Shown here piece after piece: positions 1 through 7,216 of a stretch of 7,243 nucleotides of DNA (the stretch's first letter is position 1; the number at the start of each line of letters is the position of its first letter). The position numbers and the translations under genes are program-made. The notes under the pieces were generated by a model, which saw nothing but the letters and a program-made list of their open reading frames with translations, did not search any database and was not told the DNA's origin. Source of the DNA: Hungateiclostridiaceae bacterium UBA1305 (lineage in GTDB: Bacteria > Bacillota > Clostridia > Acetivibrionales > DTU013); the NCBI GenBank assembly GCA_002307275.1, contig DBTX01000069.1, positions 1 to 7,243 on the forward strand. Reading direction: 5' to 3'.

Positions 1-1281
1 CTGTCCCCTGTATCGAAGGAAAGTACTGGATTGGTTGAGATAGAGGTGAAGGAGAATCAACTTTTGGACATGCTGAGAGACACTGTAATCAGCAAATGGG
101 GAGAGGTGTTTGTAGCAGACTCGGCCGGGGTGATTGTTTCCAATAACATTCCAGACCTCTATCAGAAAAGTGTTGATACACTCGGTTTCACTGAATATAC
201 CGGAGGGGAAAAAATAAACGATCTGATAAAACTGAAGAACAAGCAATCCATTGTAATAGCAATCCCGATTGAAGACATCGGCTGCAGTATTGTCGGGATT
301 TTTCCTGCGGAGAATTTCCTGGGCGATGCGCGAGGCACCATTGTGAGGCTTCTTGTCGTTCTTGCCATATTATCTGTTTTACTTGGTACGATTATTTATG
401 TCATTACCAATATGCTTCTGCGAAGGATCAAGAGACTGGTAAAGGCAATGAAGCAGGTGAAGGACAACAATCTGGATGTTTCAGTTCCAATCAGTTCTAT
501 GGATGAATTCGGCGAGCTTGCCGAGAATTTCAACCATATGACCTCCAGAATTCATGACTTGGTTGAAACGGTTTACAAAATCCAGCTTCTGGAGAGGGAA
601 GCGGAATTAAAGGCTCTGGAAGCACAGATCAATCCGCATTTTCTCTATAACACGCTGGCGACCATCTCCTGGGTAGCCAGAAAGGGAAGTCCGGCGGAGG
701 TCGTCAGGATTTCCAACTCGCTTGCCAGGTTTTACCGGCTTGTGTTGAGCAAGGGTGGGACGATGATTACGGTAAGGGATGAAATCGATATGGTTCGTTC
801 CTATTTGCAGATACAGAAAATCCGTTTTGAAGAGCAATTCGATGTAATCTATGAGCTGGACGAATCCGCTCTTGACTGCATGATTTTAAAAAACCTGCTC
901 CAGCCGCTTGTTGAAAATGCACTGCTGCATGGTATTGAACCAAAGAGAGCGCACGGCCTTTTGATTCTTCGTGTAAAAAGGAATGAAGAATGTCTCACTC
1001 TTGAAGTGACTGATGACGGGATTGGTATGGATAGCAGGACTCTTGCCGATGTAATGGCCGGGAGGGTGGAGAGATCCGGGGGCGGAGGGTATGCCGTTAA
1101 GAATGTGATCGGCAGACTTGCCGCCTGTTATGCGGAAAGGCATACCCTGGACATTTTCAGCAGACCGGGGATCGGAACACAGGTCATCATTAATATAAAA
1201 ATGGACGAAAAGGAAGAAATGGATCTTTTAATGATTCCTTCCGGCTCGGGATCTTCGTCTGGAGGTAAGATGCATGCTTAA
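1..1281 (+). CDS. Sensor histidine kinase, YesM type (5' end cut off by the window)
   Basis: This is a membrane sensor kinase that autophosphorylates on His and passes the phosphate to the regulator encoded next. The frame is open to the first base, and no first membrane segment or ribosome binding site is seen, so the gene starts upstream; family members are usually close to 600 residues and 426 are visible here. Counting codons from base 1: residues about 1-108 are the end of an extracellular Cache/PAS-like sensor domain (GEVFVADSAGVIVSNN stretch), 112-137 a membrane helix, about 138-190 a HAMP linker ending in a likely coiled coil. The His_kinase motif AQINPHFLYN has the phosphoacceptor His at 213 (bases 637-639). 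The ATPase domain has an N-box (LVENALLHG, Asn306), a DDGIGMD box (338-344) and a GGGGYAVKNVIGRL glycine-rich stretch. After the ATPase fold comes a short acidic then Gly/Ser-rich tail. It overlaps the regulator gene by 8 bases. The family call is secure; the ligand is unknown. Confidence 0.95.
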   Translation: MSPVSKESTGLVEIEVKENQLLDMLRDTVISKWGEVFVADSAGVIVSNNIPDLYQKSVDTLGFTEYTGGEKINDLIKLKNKQSIVIAIPIEDIGCSIVGIFPAENFLGDARGTIVRLLVVLAILSVLLGTIIYVITNMLLRRIKRLVKAMKQVKDNNLDVSVPISSMDEFGELAENFNHMTSRIHDLVETVYKIQLLEREAELKALEAQINPHFLYNTLATISWVARKGSPAEVVRISNSLARFYRLVLSKGGTMITVRDEIDMVRSYLQIQKIRFEEQFDVIYELDESALDCMILKNLLQPLVENALLHGIEPKRAHGLLILRVKRNEECLTLEVTDDGIGMDSRTLADVMAGRVERSGGGGYAVKNVIGRLAACYAERHTLDIFSRPGIGTQVIINIKMDEKEEMDLLMIPSGSGSSSGGKMHA

Positions 1282-2899
1282 GCTGCTGATTGTGGAAGAT
1301 GAGAGATGGGAGAGGGAGGGCCTGCTGGATTTCATCGACTGGAACGCGCTTGGTATTGCGGTTCCGGTACCGGCCTGCGACGGGTTTGAGGGAATTGAGC
1401 TTGCACAGAGGATCCGGCCGGACATTATCATAACAGATATTAAAATGCCGGGAATGGATGGGCTTAAAATGAGTGGAAAGATACGTGAATTCCTTCCCGA
1501 GGTGAAAATTATCGTTCTGACCGGTTATGACGATTTCCGGCTGGCCCAGGAAGCGATCCGGATCAATACATTTGCCTATATTTTGAAACCTGTGGAAGAG
1601 CAGGAGCTTTATGATGCCGTAAAAAAGACCGCGGAGGATTGCAATGCAAGCCGGATGCATCAGGAAGAAGTTCTCAGGCTGAAGGAAAATAAAGAGAAGA
1701 ACGATAAAATCGTAGCGAGTATTTTTTTATTGGATTTGTTAAAAGGTGGGTCTTTCGAAGATCCGATGAAGAGGCAGGGAGGTTTTAGTCTATTACCACA
1801 GGAAGGGTTCTTCCTTGTTTTGGCACTAATGGCAGCGGAGAATCAAAGGCTGTCCCTGCCCTACCAGAATTTTGAGAAAGTTGAGAAATTCCTTGCAGCG
1901 TCATTGTTGTTTTCCGAATCAGACCATGTTCAACTGATTCACGCAGTTGATCCGGTTAAGGGGGTTCTTTATCTGTGTATCTGTACTTCTGGCGAACTTC
2001 AGGGTAGAATCACTGCTTCCTGTGATATTTTGATCCAGGCCTTTATTGAGGAGACAGGAATGAAACCTGTCATAGGTGCGGGGAAACCGGTTGACGGACT
2101 GGAACTTATGAAGCAGTCCTGCCGGCAGGCGGAGGAAGCCCTGGAATATGCCGTTTTCATAGGAGGCCAGTCGTTTGTTGCATTCGAGGAACTGGAGCGG
2201 AACCACTGGGAGCGCAGCCAGAAGGTCTCAGAGTTTATGACGGTGGGAAGTTATTATAATAAACAGCTGCTGCATGCATTACGGTCCGGTGACGAGGAAA
2301 GGACTAATTCGCTGCTGAGGGAGCTTTTTAGTGTCATAAGTGAGAATGCTGTCATTGGAAGGGAAATCATTGTAAATTATTTATACGGTCTGGTCAATGA
2401 GATTGGCATTATGATCTACAATTTGTACCACAATACCGGGGCGGATACCGCTGGTGTACAGATCCTGTCACTCGGGACTCTGAGCGAAATGAAGGATTAT
2501 GTATATGATTATATAGAAAGAGTTCTGGAACAGTTCAGGGTTCAAAAGAGCAAAAAGGATGAGAGCATTGTAAAAAAGGTGGAGGAACTGATTCAAGCCA
2601 GATACGCATCTGATATCAATCTCAGGACCATTTCATCGGAGGTATATCTTTCGCCGAATTATCTTGGATGCATTTTTAAAAAAACGACGGGTGAGTCCTT
2701 TAATGATTACTTGTGCAGGGTCCGGATGGAAAAGGCAAAGGAACTGCTGGCGTCTCCAAAAAGCAAGGTTACCTCCGTGGCCAATGCGGTTGGCATTTCG
2801 AATACTTCCTATTTTTGCGTTCTCTTTAAAAACGCTTATGGTACTGCGCCCGGAGAGTATCAGGAATCCATAATCCGGGGCATACTGAACGGCAAATAA
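1274..2899 (+). CDS. Response regulator with AraC-type DNA-binding domain, YesN type
   Basis: This is the cytoplasmic partner of the kinase and most likely the activator of the importer genes downstream (inference from gene order). The receiver domain covers residues 1-120, with acidic pocket Glu8/Asp9, phosphoacceptor Asp55 in ITDIKMPGMDG, Thr83 and Lys105 (ILKPV). A charged linker (about 130-145) leads to a middle region, about 150-420, whose IGAGKPVDGLELMKQSCRQA segment resembles the degenerate GGDEF-like module of YesN/CdaR proteins. The C-terminal AraC domain, about 433-533, has two helix-turn-helix units: one around LRTISSEVYLSPNYLGCIFKK, split here as LRTISSEVYL and SPNYLGCIFKK, and one around VANAVGISNTSYFCVLFKN, followed by the family signature GTAPGEYQ. 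The total of 541 residues is normal for the family. The ATG at 1274 is chosen because GGAGGT at 1261-1266 lies 7 bases upstream; the ATG at 1270 is in the kinase frame. Overlap with the kinase gene suggests translational coupling. Confidence 0.95.
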   Translation: MLKLLIVEDERWEREGLLDFIDWNALGIAVPVPACDGFEGIELAQRIRPDIIITDIKMPGMDGLKMSGKIREFLPEVKIIVLTGYDDFRLAQEAIRINTFAYILKPVEEQELYDAVKKTAEDCNASRMHQEEVLRLKENKEKNDKIVASIFLLDLLKGGSFEDPMKRQGGFSLLPQEGFFLVLALMAAENQRLSLPYQNFEKVEKFLAASLLFSESDHVQLIHAVDPVKGVLYLCICTSGELQGRITASCDILIQAFIEETGMKPVIGAGKPVDGLELMKQSCRQAEEALEYAVFIGGQSFVAFEELERNHWERSQKVSEFMTVGSYYNKQLLHALRSGDEERTNSLLRELFSVISENAVIGREIIVNYLYGLVNEIGIMIYNLYHNTGADTAGVQILSLGTLSEMKDYVYDYIERVLEQFRVQKSKKDESIVKKVEELIQARYASDINLRTISSEVYLSPNYLGCIFKKTTGESFNDYLCRVRMEKAKELLASPKSKVTSVANAVGISNTSYFCVLFKNAYGTAPGEYQESIIRGILNGK

Positions 2900-2931
2900 C
2901 AATAACAATTTCATGCCTTTTTACCATCTAT

Positions 2932-2955
2932 GTGTGTTGTTTAAAAAGTGTGTTG
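2932..2955. repeat. 8-bp direct repeat, possible regulator operator
   Basis: GTGTGTTG occurs at 2932-2939 and again at 2948-2955, so the copies are 16 bases apart start to start; with the following positions the match is GTGTGTTGnTT in both. They lie in the AT-rich gap between the response regulator and the first permease. AraC-type regulators often bind tandem direct half-sites, so this is a reasonable operator candidate for the regulator encoded just upstream, but the spacing differs from the 21 bases known for AraC itself and chance repeats occur in low-complexity sequence. Confidence 0.3.
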
Positions 2956-2984
2956 ATTTTTATTAGTGGAATTACTTTTTATTA

Positions 2985-3013
2985 TATACATAAAAATCTT
3001 GCTAATCTAAAAT
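2985..3013 (+). promoter_or_regulatory. Candidate sigma-A promoter for the importer genes
   Basis: The gap 2900-3090 is strikingly AT-rich compared with the genes on either side and has no gene in it. A TATACA (2985-2990) and a TAAAAT (3008-3013) are separated by 17 bases, each differing from the consensus at one or two positions. Transcription would begin near 3020, giving a leader of roughly 70 bases before the permease ATG, and would place the direct repeat at 2932-2955 upstream of the -35 element, as expected for an activator. Several other weak pairings exist in the same AT-rich stretch, so the exact promoter is uncertain. Confidence 0.3.
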
Positions 3014-3090
3014 AAAATAGTAATCGTACATTTTTTGCATAGATAATTTTCAAGATGCGATATATATTCTAATTTATTGGAGGCCGGGGA

Positions 3091-4038
3091 ATGAGTTTAC
3101 CTTTAAGTCCAGCTGTTGTGGTAAAGAAGAAAAATAAAAACATTGACAAATACAAGCTCTTTTTCATGGCATTGCCCTTTTTGCTTATATCTTTTGTATT
3201 TTCCTATCTTCCGCTTCATGGATGGATTTACTCGTTCTTTAACTGGAGTCCCGGGTTGCCCTTGAGCAAGGACAATTTCGTCGGATTACAGTGGTTTGAG
3301 TCGATTTTTGCCAACCCGACACAAACGGCGGAAGTTGTAAGGGTTCTGAAGAATACGATCGCCATCAGTTCTTTGAACATTGTCACTTCCGTACTCCCTG
3401 TTGCATTTGCCATATTTCTGCTTGAAATAAAAACGCATTGGCTGAGAAAATTGGTGCAGGTTCTGACAACATTGCCGAATTTTATCAGCTGGGTTCTTGT
3501 ATTTTCAGTAGCCTTTTCGCTGTTTTCCGTGGACGGAGGATTGATCAACCGCCTGCTTATTCAAATGCATGTAATCGATAAGGGAATCAATTTCCTTGCT
3601 TCAGGCCAGCACATCTGGCTGAAAATGGTTGCCTGGAACACATGGAAGGGCCTTGGCTGGGGTGCGATCATGTACCTTGCCGCCATTGCTTCCCTGGACC
3701 AGGAATTGTATGAAGCTGCCAGGGTGGATGGCGCGGGGCGCTTCAGACAGATCTGGCACATCACAATACCGGGAATCCTGCCAACCTTCTTTGTTTTGCT
3801 GCTGCTCTCCATCGCAAACTTTATCAACAATGGCATGGAACAGTACTATGTATTTCAGAATGCAGTCAACAAGGACACAATCGAGGTGCTTGACCTTTAC
3901 GTATACAACATAGGCATTATGGGAGCCAATTGGTCCTTTGCCACGGCAGTCAGCATGCTTAAATCCATCATAAGCGTTTTCCTGCTGTTTTTTGCGAATT
4001 CACTTTCCAAGCTGTTGCGCGGCGAGTCTATCATATAG
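3091..4038 (+). CDS. ABC sugar transporter permease, LplB type (first of pair)
   Basis: This is one half of the membrane channel of a CUT1-class importer for oligosaccharides or similar solutes. It has about six hydrophobic helices, near residues 22-42, 88-112, 120-145, 176-202, 228-248 and 283-305, after a basic cytoplasmic N-terminus (VKKKNKN). The cytoplasmic loop that docks the ATPase is clear: ELYEAARVDGAG with Glu208-Ala209-Ala210 and Gly214, followed by IPGILP. The length of 315 residues is typical for this LplB-like subfamily. The start is supported by TTGGAGG, with GGAGG at 3079-3083, 7 bases before ATG. It is the first gene after the AT-rich promoter region and is followed by its partner permease 68 bases downstream. 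Substrate cannot be told from the permease alone. Confidence 0.93.
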   Translation: MSLPLSPAVVVKKKNKNIDKYKLFFMALPFLLISFVFSYLPLHGWIYSFFNWSPGLPLSKDNFVGLQWFESIFANPTQTAEVVRVLKNTIAISSLNIVTSVLPVAFAIFLLEIKTHWLRKLVQVLTTLPNFISWVLVFSVAFSLFSVDGGLINRLLIQMHVIDKGINFLASGQHIWLKMVAWNTWKGLGWGAIMYLAAIASLDQELYEAARVDGAGRFRQIWHITIPGILPTFFVLLLLSIANFINNGMEQYYVFQNAVNKDTIEVLDLYVYNIGIMGANWSFATAVSMLKSIISVFLLFFANSLSKLLRGESII

Positions 4039-4061
4039 GGTCATATGGAATAACCGGAGCT

Positions 4062-4086
4062 TGTTTCAATGGAGACGGCTGAAACA
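4062..4086 (+). other. Intercistronic hairpin between the two permease genes
   Basis: TGTTTCA (4062-4068) pairs with TGAAACA (4080-4086), a 7-bp perfect stem with an 11-base loop. No run of T follows, so it is not an intrinsic terminator. It ends 6 bases before the ribosome binding site GGAGG (4093-4097) of the next gene and could affect message stability or translation of the second permease; this role is inference only. Confidence 0.35.
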
Positions 4087-4106
4087 TAAAATGGAGGAAT
4101 TACCGG

Positions 4107-5009
4107 ATGAAAAAAAATAAAATGACTTTCGGGGGAATCTTTTTCAACATATTGAACTATACATTTTACATATTATTCACACTCTTGTGCATACTGCCCT
4201 TTTACTACCTGTTCATCAATACGATCAGTAACAACGACCTGAGCAGCAGAGGGTTGGTTACCTTTATCCCGAAGGGGATACATTTTGGTAATTATATACA
4301 GGTGCTGCAGATACCCGGTTTGTTAAATTCAGCATGCATATCCATCCTGAGAACGGTGATCGGAGCCGGCTTGACTATCATTGCCTCCGCCTTCCTCGGC
4401 TTTCTGTTTACCAAAAAGGCAATGTGGGGGCGAAAATTCTGGTATAGATTCCTGATTATTACCATGTATTTTAACGCAGGGATCATTCCATGGTTCATCA
4501 CAATGTACAATCTAAAACTGACGAATAATTTTCTCGCTTATATTCTTCCATCCATCGTCTCCCCATTTTTTATCATTCTTGTCAAGACCTTTGTAGAATC
4601 CATACCGGATGCGCTGCAGGAGTCTGCCGAGATAGACGGGGCAGGGTATATGAGGGTTTTTACTTCCATCATCTTTCCGCTGATTATACCCATTTTGGCG
4701 ACTATTGCGATATTTGCAGCAGTGTGGCAGTGGAATTCCTTCATCGATACGGTATTCCTGGTAACGGATCAGAGTTTGTTCACACTGCAGTTCTTATTGT
4801 ACAAGTACCTGAACGAAGCGACTTCACTCGCTGCCCTTATAAGGAATACTTCGGGCTCCCTTGGCAATATCGATATGACAAACGCACAGACGCCCACTTC
4901 GATTCGCATGACGGTTTCGATGATAGTAGTTCTCCCAATCCTGATTGTATACCCTTATTTCCAGAAATATTTCGTAAAGGGCATCATGATCGGAGCAGTA
5001 AAAGGTTGA
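4107..5009 (+). CDS. ABC sugar transporter permease, YtcP/LplC type (second of pair)
   Basis: This is the partner permease that forms a heterodimer with the product of the preceding gene. Hydrophobic helices are seen near residues 15-38, 76-101, 112-134, 140-162, 184-207 and 268-284. The ATPase-docking loop reads LQESAEIDGAG, with Glu172, Ala174, Asp177 and Gly178, followed by the PLIIP segment; Ser173 in place of the first Ala of the EAA signature is common in this group. The C-terminus YFVKGIMIGAVKG is a hallmark of YtcP/LplC permeases. The 300-residue length is normal. GGAGGA at 4093-4098 supports the ATG at 4107. The binding protein gene follows after 172 bases on the same strand, so the three form the usual permease-permease-binding protein order. 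Confidence 0.93.
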   Translation: MKKNKMTFGGIFFNILNYTFYILFTLLCILPFYYLFINTISNNDLSSRGLVTFIPKGIHFGNYIQVLQIPGLLNSACISILRTVIGAGLTIIASAFLGFLFTKKAMWGRKFWYRFLIITMYFNAGIIPWFITMYNLKLTNNFLAYILPSIVSPFFIILVKTFVESIPDALQESAEIDGAGYMRVFTSIIFPLIIPILATIAIFAAVWQWNSFIDTVFLVTDQSLFTLQFLLYKYLNEATSLAALIRNTSGSLGNIDMTNAQTPTSIRMTVSMIVVLPILIVYPYFQKYFVKGIMIGAVKG

Positions 5010-5050
5010 TTTTGGTTTTCCAATTTACGTGGTACTCACAGTTCATTCAT

Positions 5051-5075
5051 CCGGCGGACGGCAAGGCAGTCCGGG
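5051..5075 (+). other. Weak hairpin in the leader of the binding protein gene
   Basis: The gap 5010-5181 between permease and binding protein holds no credible gene. CGGAC (5055-5059) pairs with GTCCG (5069-5073) around a 9-base loop, and CC (5051-5052) can pair with GG (5074-5075) across a 2-base bulge. No T-run follows, so it is not a terminator. Such hairpins ahead of binding protein genes sometimes stabilise the downstream message, which would fit the need for more binding protein than permease, but the structure here is short. Confidence 0.2.
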
Positions 5076-5169
5076 TTGCGGAATGTATGTTTTGGATAAA
5101 AACGAAGCAGCCAGCAATTCAGGTCGTCTTTTCGGAAAACGGATGCATGATCGTGATAGTATAAAAAAT

Positions 5170-5176
5170 AGGAGGG
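5170..5176 (+). promoter_or_regulatory. Strong ribosome binding site that sets the binding protein start
   Basis: AGGAGGG lies 5 bases before the ATG at 5182, which begins MKKILSVALI, a typical signal peptide start. The frame stays open upstream to a GTG at 5029, but that extension would bury the signal peptide 51 residues inside the protein and has no ribosome binding site, so the ATG at 5182 is preferred. Confidence 0.85.
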
Positions 5177-5181
5177 TATTT

Positions 5182-7164
5182 ATGAAAAAGATTCTCTCGG
5201 TAGCACTCATTATGTTATTGATTGTATCTCTGTCTCTTACGACCTTTGCACTGGCAACGATTAAAGTTACCGGCATCAGCGTAAGCCAGAGTACAGCCGC
5301 CCTCGGCGTAGGACAGTCCTACTCGCTGAAGGTTAATTTTACCCCTGCGAATACAACTCAGAAGCTACTGACGTATTCGACCAGCAACAAGAATGTAGCT
5401 GCAATCAGCACAAAAGGTATTATTACTGGTGTTGCAGCCGGTACCGCAGTAATCACGGTTACCAGTTCTACAAACAAAGCGCTCAAATCCACTATTAAAG
5501 TTACTGTTACAGGCGTTCCGAAGACTCTGTACAAGGTAAATGTATTTACCATGCTGGGTAACTATGCAGGTAAGCAAACCGGTTGGTTCGCCAAGATCAT
5601 TAAGGACAAGTTCAATATGGAGCTGAACATGATCGCATCCAACGTTGACGGCGGCGGTGATGCCAAGTTTGCTACCATGATGGCTTCCGGCAACCTCGGA
5701 GACCTCGTTATATTCGGAAACGACGATTCCAAATATACTGATGCCATCAAGGCCGGATACCTTATGGACATGAACAAGAACAACATGCTTGCGAAATATG
5801 GACAGGAAATCACTACCGGATTCCCGAAGGTTCTTGAAAAAGCAAAAACGAACTTCGGAGGCGGCAAGAGTGTGTACGGACTCGGCTACAATGCATCCAA
5901 CATGCCCAGCGGTCCTTCCGAGGGAGAAGATATGACCTGGGGTCCTGACCTCCGTTGGGATCTGTATGCAAAACTGGGATATCCCAAAATTAATACTATG
6001 GAAGATTACCTGCCTGTTCTTAAGCAGATGCAGCAGCTTGAGCCCAAGAGCGATTCCGGCAAACCTACTTACGGATTCTCACTGTGGTCTGATTGGGATG
6101 GCGACAAAATGTGTCTTGCAAAGCAGTATGCAAACGTATACGGATATGACGAAGGCGACAGCTTCAATCCGGGCGGAATTGTACTGATTTCCAACACTAC
6201 GGATAAATACCAGGCTCTCCTGGACAAGGACAGCTATTACATGAAAGGTTTGAAGCTTTACTACAGCGCAAACCAGATGGGTTTAATGGATCCGGATTCC
6301 ATTTCCCAGAAGTATGAAGATGTTGTTAACAAGTATAAAGATGGACAGGTTCTATTCTCCTGGTTCCCCTGGATGGACAATATTTACAACACAGCGGAAA
6401 GACAGGCTGCAGGCAAAGGTATCAAGATGGTTCCTTTCACTCAGGAAAAGGTTTATTCCACCGGATATAATTCTTACGGTGGAAACAGATTGATCTGTAT
6501 CGGCAACAAAGCAAAATATCCAGAAAGACTTATGCAGTTGATCAACTGGATGTACACGCCTGAAGGTGTTTTGATGTCCACCGACACGGCTGTCGGACCG
6601 AAAGGACTTGCATGGAATACTGACAAGAGTGGCAAGCCTTACCTTACCGCTTTTGGCAAGAAGACCCTTCCCAACAGTCCGGAAGTTGTTCCCGCAAAGT
6701 ATGGCGGCGGAACGTTTAAGGATGGCAAGAACCAGATGAATATCAATCTTGTTCAGTTGTCCTCCATCAATCCGGAAAATGGCGAAGCATATGATTACCA
6801 CCTGTGGTCTTCCGTTCTGAATGAAAACCCGACGAAGCTGGTTTCCGACTGGAGAAAGAAGATGGGTGTCCTGACTTCCAAGCAATACTTCCAGAACAAC
6901 AACCTGCTCGCAGTTGTTGACCCTGTGTTCACAGGGAAAGCCCCTGCAGTCATGGATAAGACTCTGGAGCAGAAGAAGGGCCAGGTTTCTACCGTTATCA
7001 GGCAGTACTCCTGGAAGATGGTATTCGCAAAGGATCAAGCGGAATACGATTCCCTGTACAACGAAATGCTTACCAAAGCAAAGGGCCTCGGATATGACGA
7101 GTTGATCAAGTTCTTTACCGATGGCGCCAAGAGTGTATACAAATGGAGACTGACCCAGAAGTAA
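5182..7164 (+). CDS. Secreted ABC extracellular solute-binding protein with N-terminal Big_2 Ig-like domain
   Basis: This 660-residue protein captures the solute outside the membrane for the two permeases encoded upstream. Residues 1-25 are a Sec signal peptide: MKK, a hydrophobic core, then FALA with likely cleavage after Ala25. There is no cysteine near the cleavage site (the only cysteines are 311 and 439), so it is not a classical lipoprotein. Residues about 27-110 form a Big_2 bacterial Ig-like domain: VTGISVSQSTAALGVGQS, YSTSNKNVAAIS, KGIITGVAAGTAVITVT. From about 116 to the end is an LplA-like type 1 solute-binding fold, beginning YKVNVFTMLGNYAGKQ and GWFAKIIKDKFNMELN, with an aromatic-rich middle (SLWSDWDGD 300-308, FSWFPWMDNIYNT 392-404, INWMYTPEG 454-462), as in carbohydrate binders. 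Plain solute-binding proteins of this group are generally shorter, and the extra Ig domain accounts for part of the length. A hairpin terminator follows closely. The substrate is unknown; an oligosaccharide is most likely. Confidence 0.93.
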   Translation: MKKILSVALIMLLIVSLSLTTFALATIKVTGISVSQSTAALGVGQSYSLKVNFTPANTTQKLLTYSTSNKNVAAISTKGIITGVAAGTAVITVTSSTNKALKSTIKVTVTGVPKTLYKVNVFTMLGNYAGKQTGWFAKIIKDKFNMELNMIASNVDGGGDAKFATMMASGNLGDLVIFGNDDSKYTDAIKAGYLMDMNKNNMLAKYGQEITTGFPKVLEKAKTNFGGGKSVYGLGYNASNMPSGPSEGEDMTWGPDLRWDLYAKLGYPKINTMEDYLPVLKQMQQLEPKSDSGKPTYGFSLWSDWDGDKMCLAKQYANVYGYDEGDSFNPGGIVLISNTTDKYQALLDKDSYYMKGLKLYYSANQMGLMDPDSISQKYEDVVNKYKDGQVLFSWFPWMDNIYNTAERQAAGKGIKMVPFTQEKVYSTGYNSYGGNRLICIGNKAKYPERLMQLINWMYTPEGVLMSTDTAVGPKGLAWNTDKSGKPYLTAFGKKTLPNSPEVVPAKYGGGTFKDGKNQMNINLVQLSSINPENGEAYDYHLWSSVLNENPTKLVSDWRKKMGVLTSKQYFQNNNLLAVVDPVFTGKAPAVMDKTLEQKKGQVSTVIRQYSWKMVFAKDQAEYDSLYNEMLTKAKGLGYDELIKFFTDGAKSVYKWRLTQK

Positions 7165-7186
7165 ATTTTTAAAAGCAGTAAAAGAA

Positions 7187-7216
7187 ACGCCCCTGCCGGT
7201 GATCCGGCAGGGGCGT
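7187..7216 (+). terminator. Rho-independent terminator, possibly bidirectional
   Basis: A 13-bp perfect stem (7187-7199 with 7204-7216; arms ACGCCCCTGCCGG and CCGGCAGGGGCGT) closes a 4-base TGAT loop, 22 bases after the stop codon of the binding protein gene. On the + strand it is followed only by a broken T stretch (AGTTTGT). Read on the - strand, the stem is followed by TTTCTTTT, a better T-tract. It therefore ends the importer transcript and may also end a convergent transcript arriving from beyond the window. Nothing else recognisable lies in 7217-7243. Confidence 0.85.

Noticed and set aside
31..1281. TTG at 31 as the start of the kinase gene
   Set aside because: The frame is open to base 1, no ribosome binding site precedes the TTG, and the first membrane helix and most of the sensor domain would be missing. 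The gene is cut by the window edge instead.
2891..2921. Terminator after the response regulator (GGCA ... TGCC then TTTTT)
   Set aside because: The stem is only 4 bp with a 19-base loop and starts inside the coding end. It is too weak to call, although partial read-through or weak termination cannot be excluded.
3035..3058. TTGCAT/ATGCGA hairpin in the importer leader
   Set aside because: It has six pairs including a G-T wobble with a 14-base loop in AT-rich sequence, which is expected by chance; it matches no riboswitch I recognise.
4724..5164. 146-codon + frame spanning the end of the second permease and the following gap
   Set aside because: Most of it is out of frame with the clear permease, the protein has no recognisable fold, and the part in the gap is low-confidence open sequence.
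5160..5165. TATAAA as a -10 element of a separate binding protein promoter
   Set aside because: No acceptable -35 lies 16-18 bases upstream, and transcription would start within the ribosome binding site.
5029..5181. N-terminal extension of the binding protein from a GTG at 5029
   Set aside because: It lacks a ribosome binding site and would place the signal peptide internally; the ATG at 5182 has AGGAGGG at ideal spacing.
6352..7038. 228-codon open frame on the - strand inside the binding protein gene
   Set aside because: It is antisense to a clear coding region, has no recognisable domain, and reflects the biased codon use of the + strand gene.
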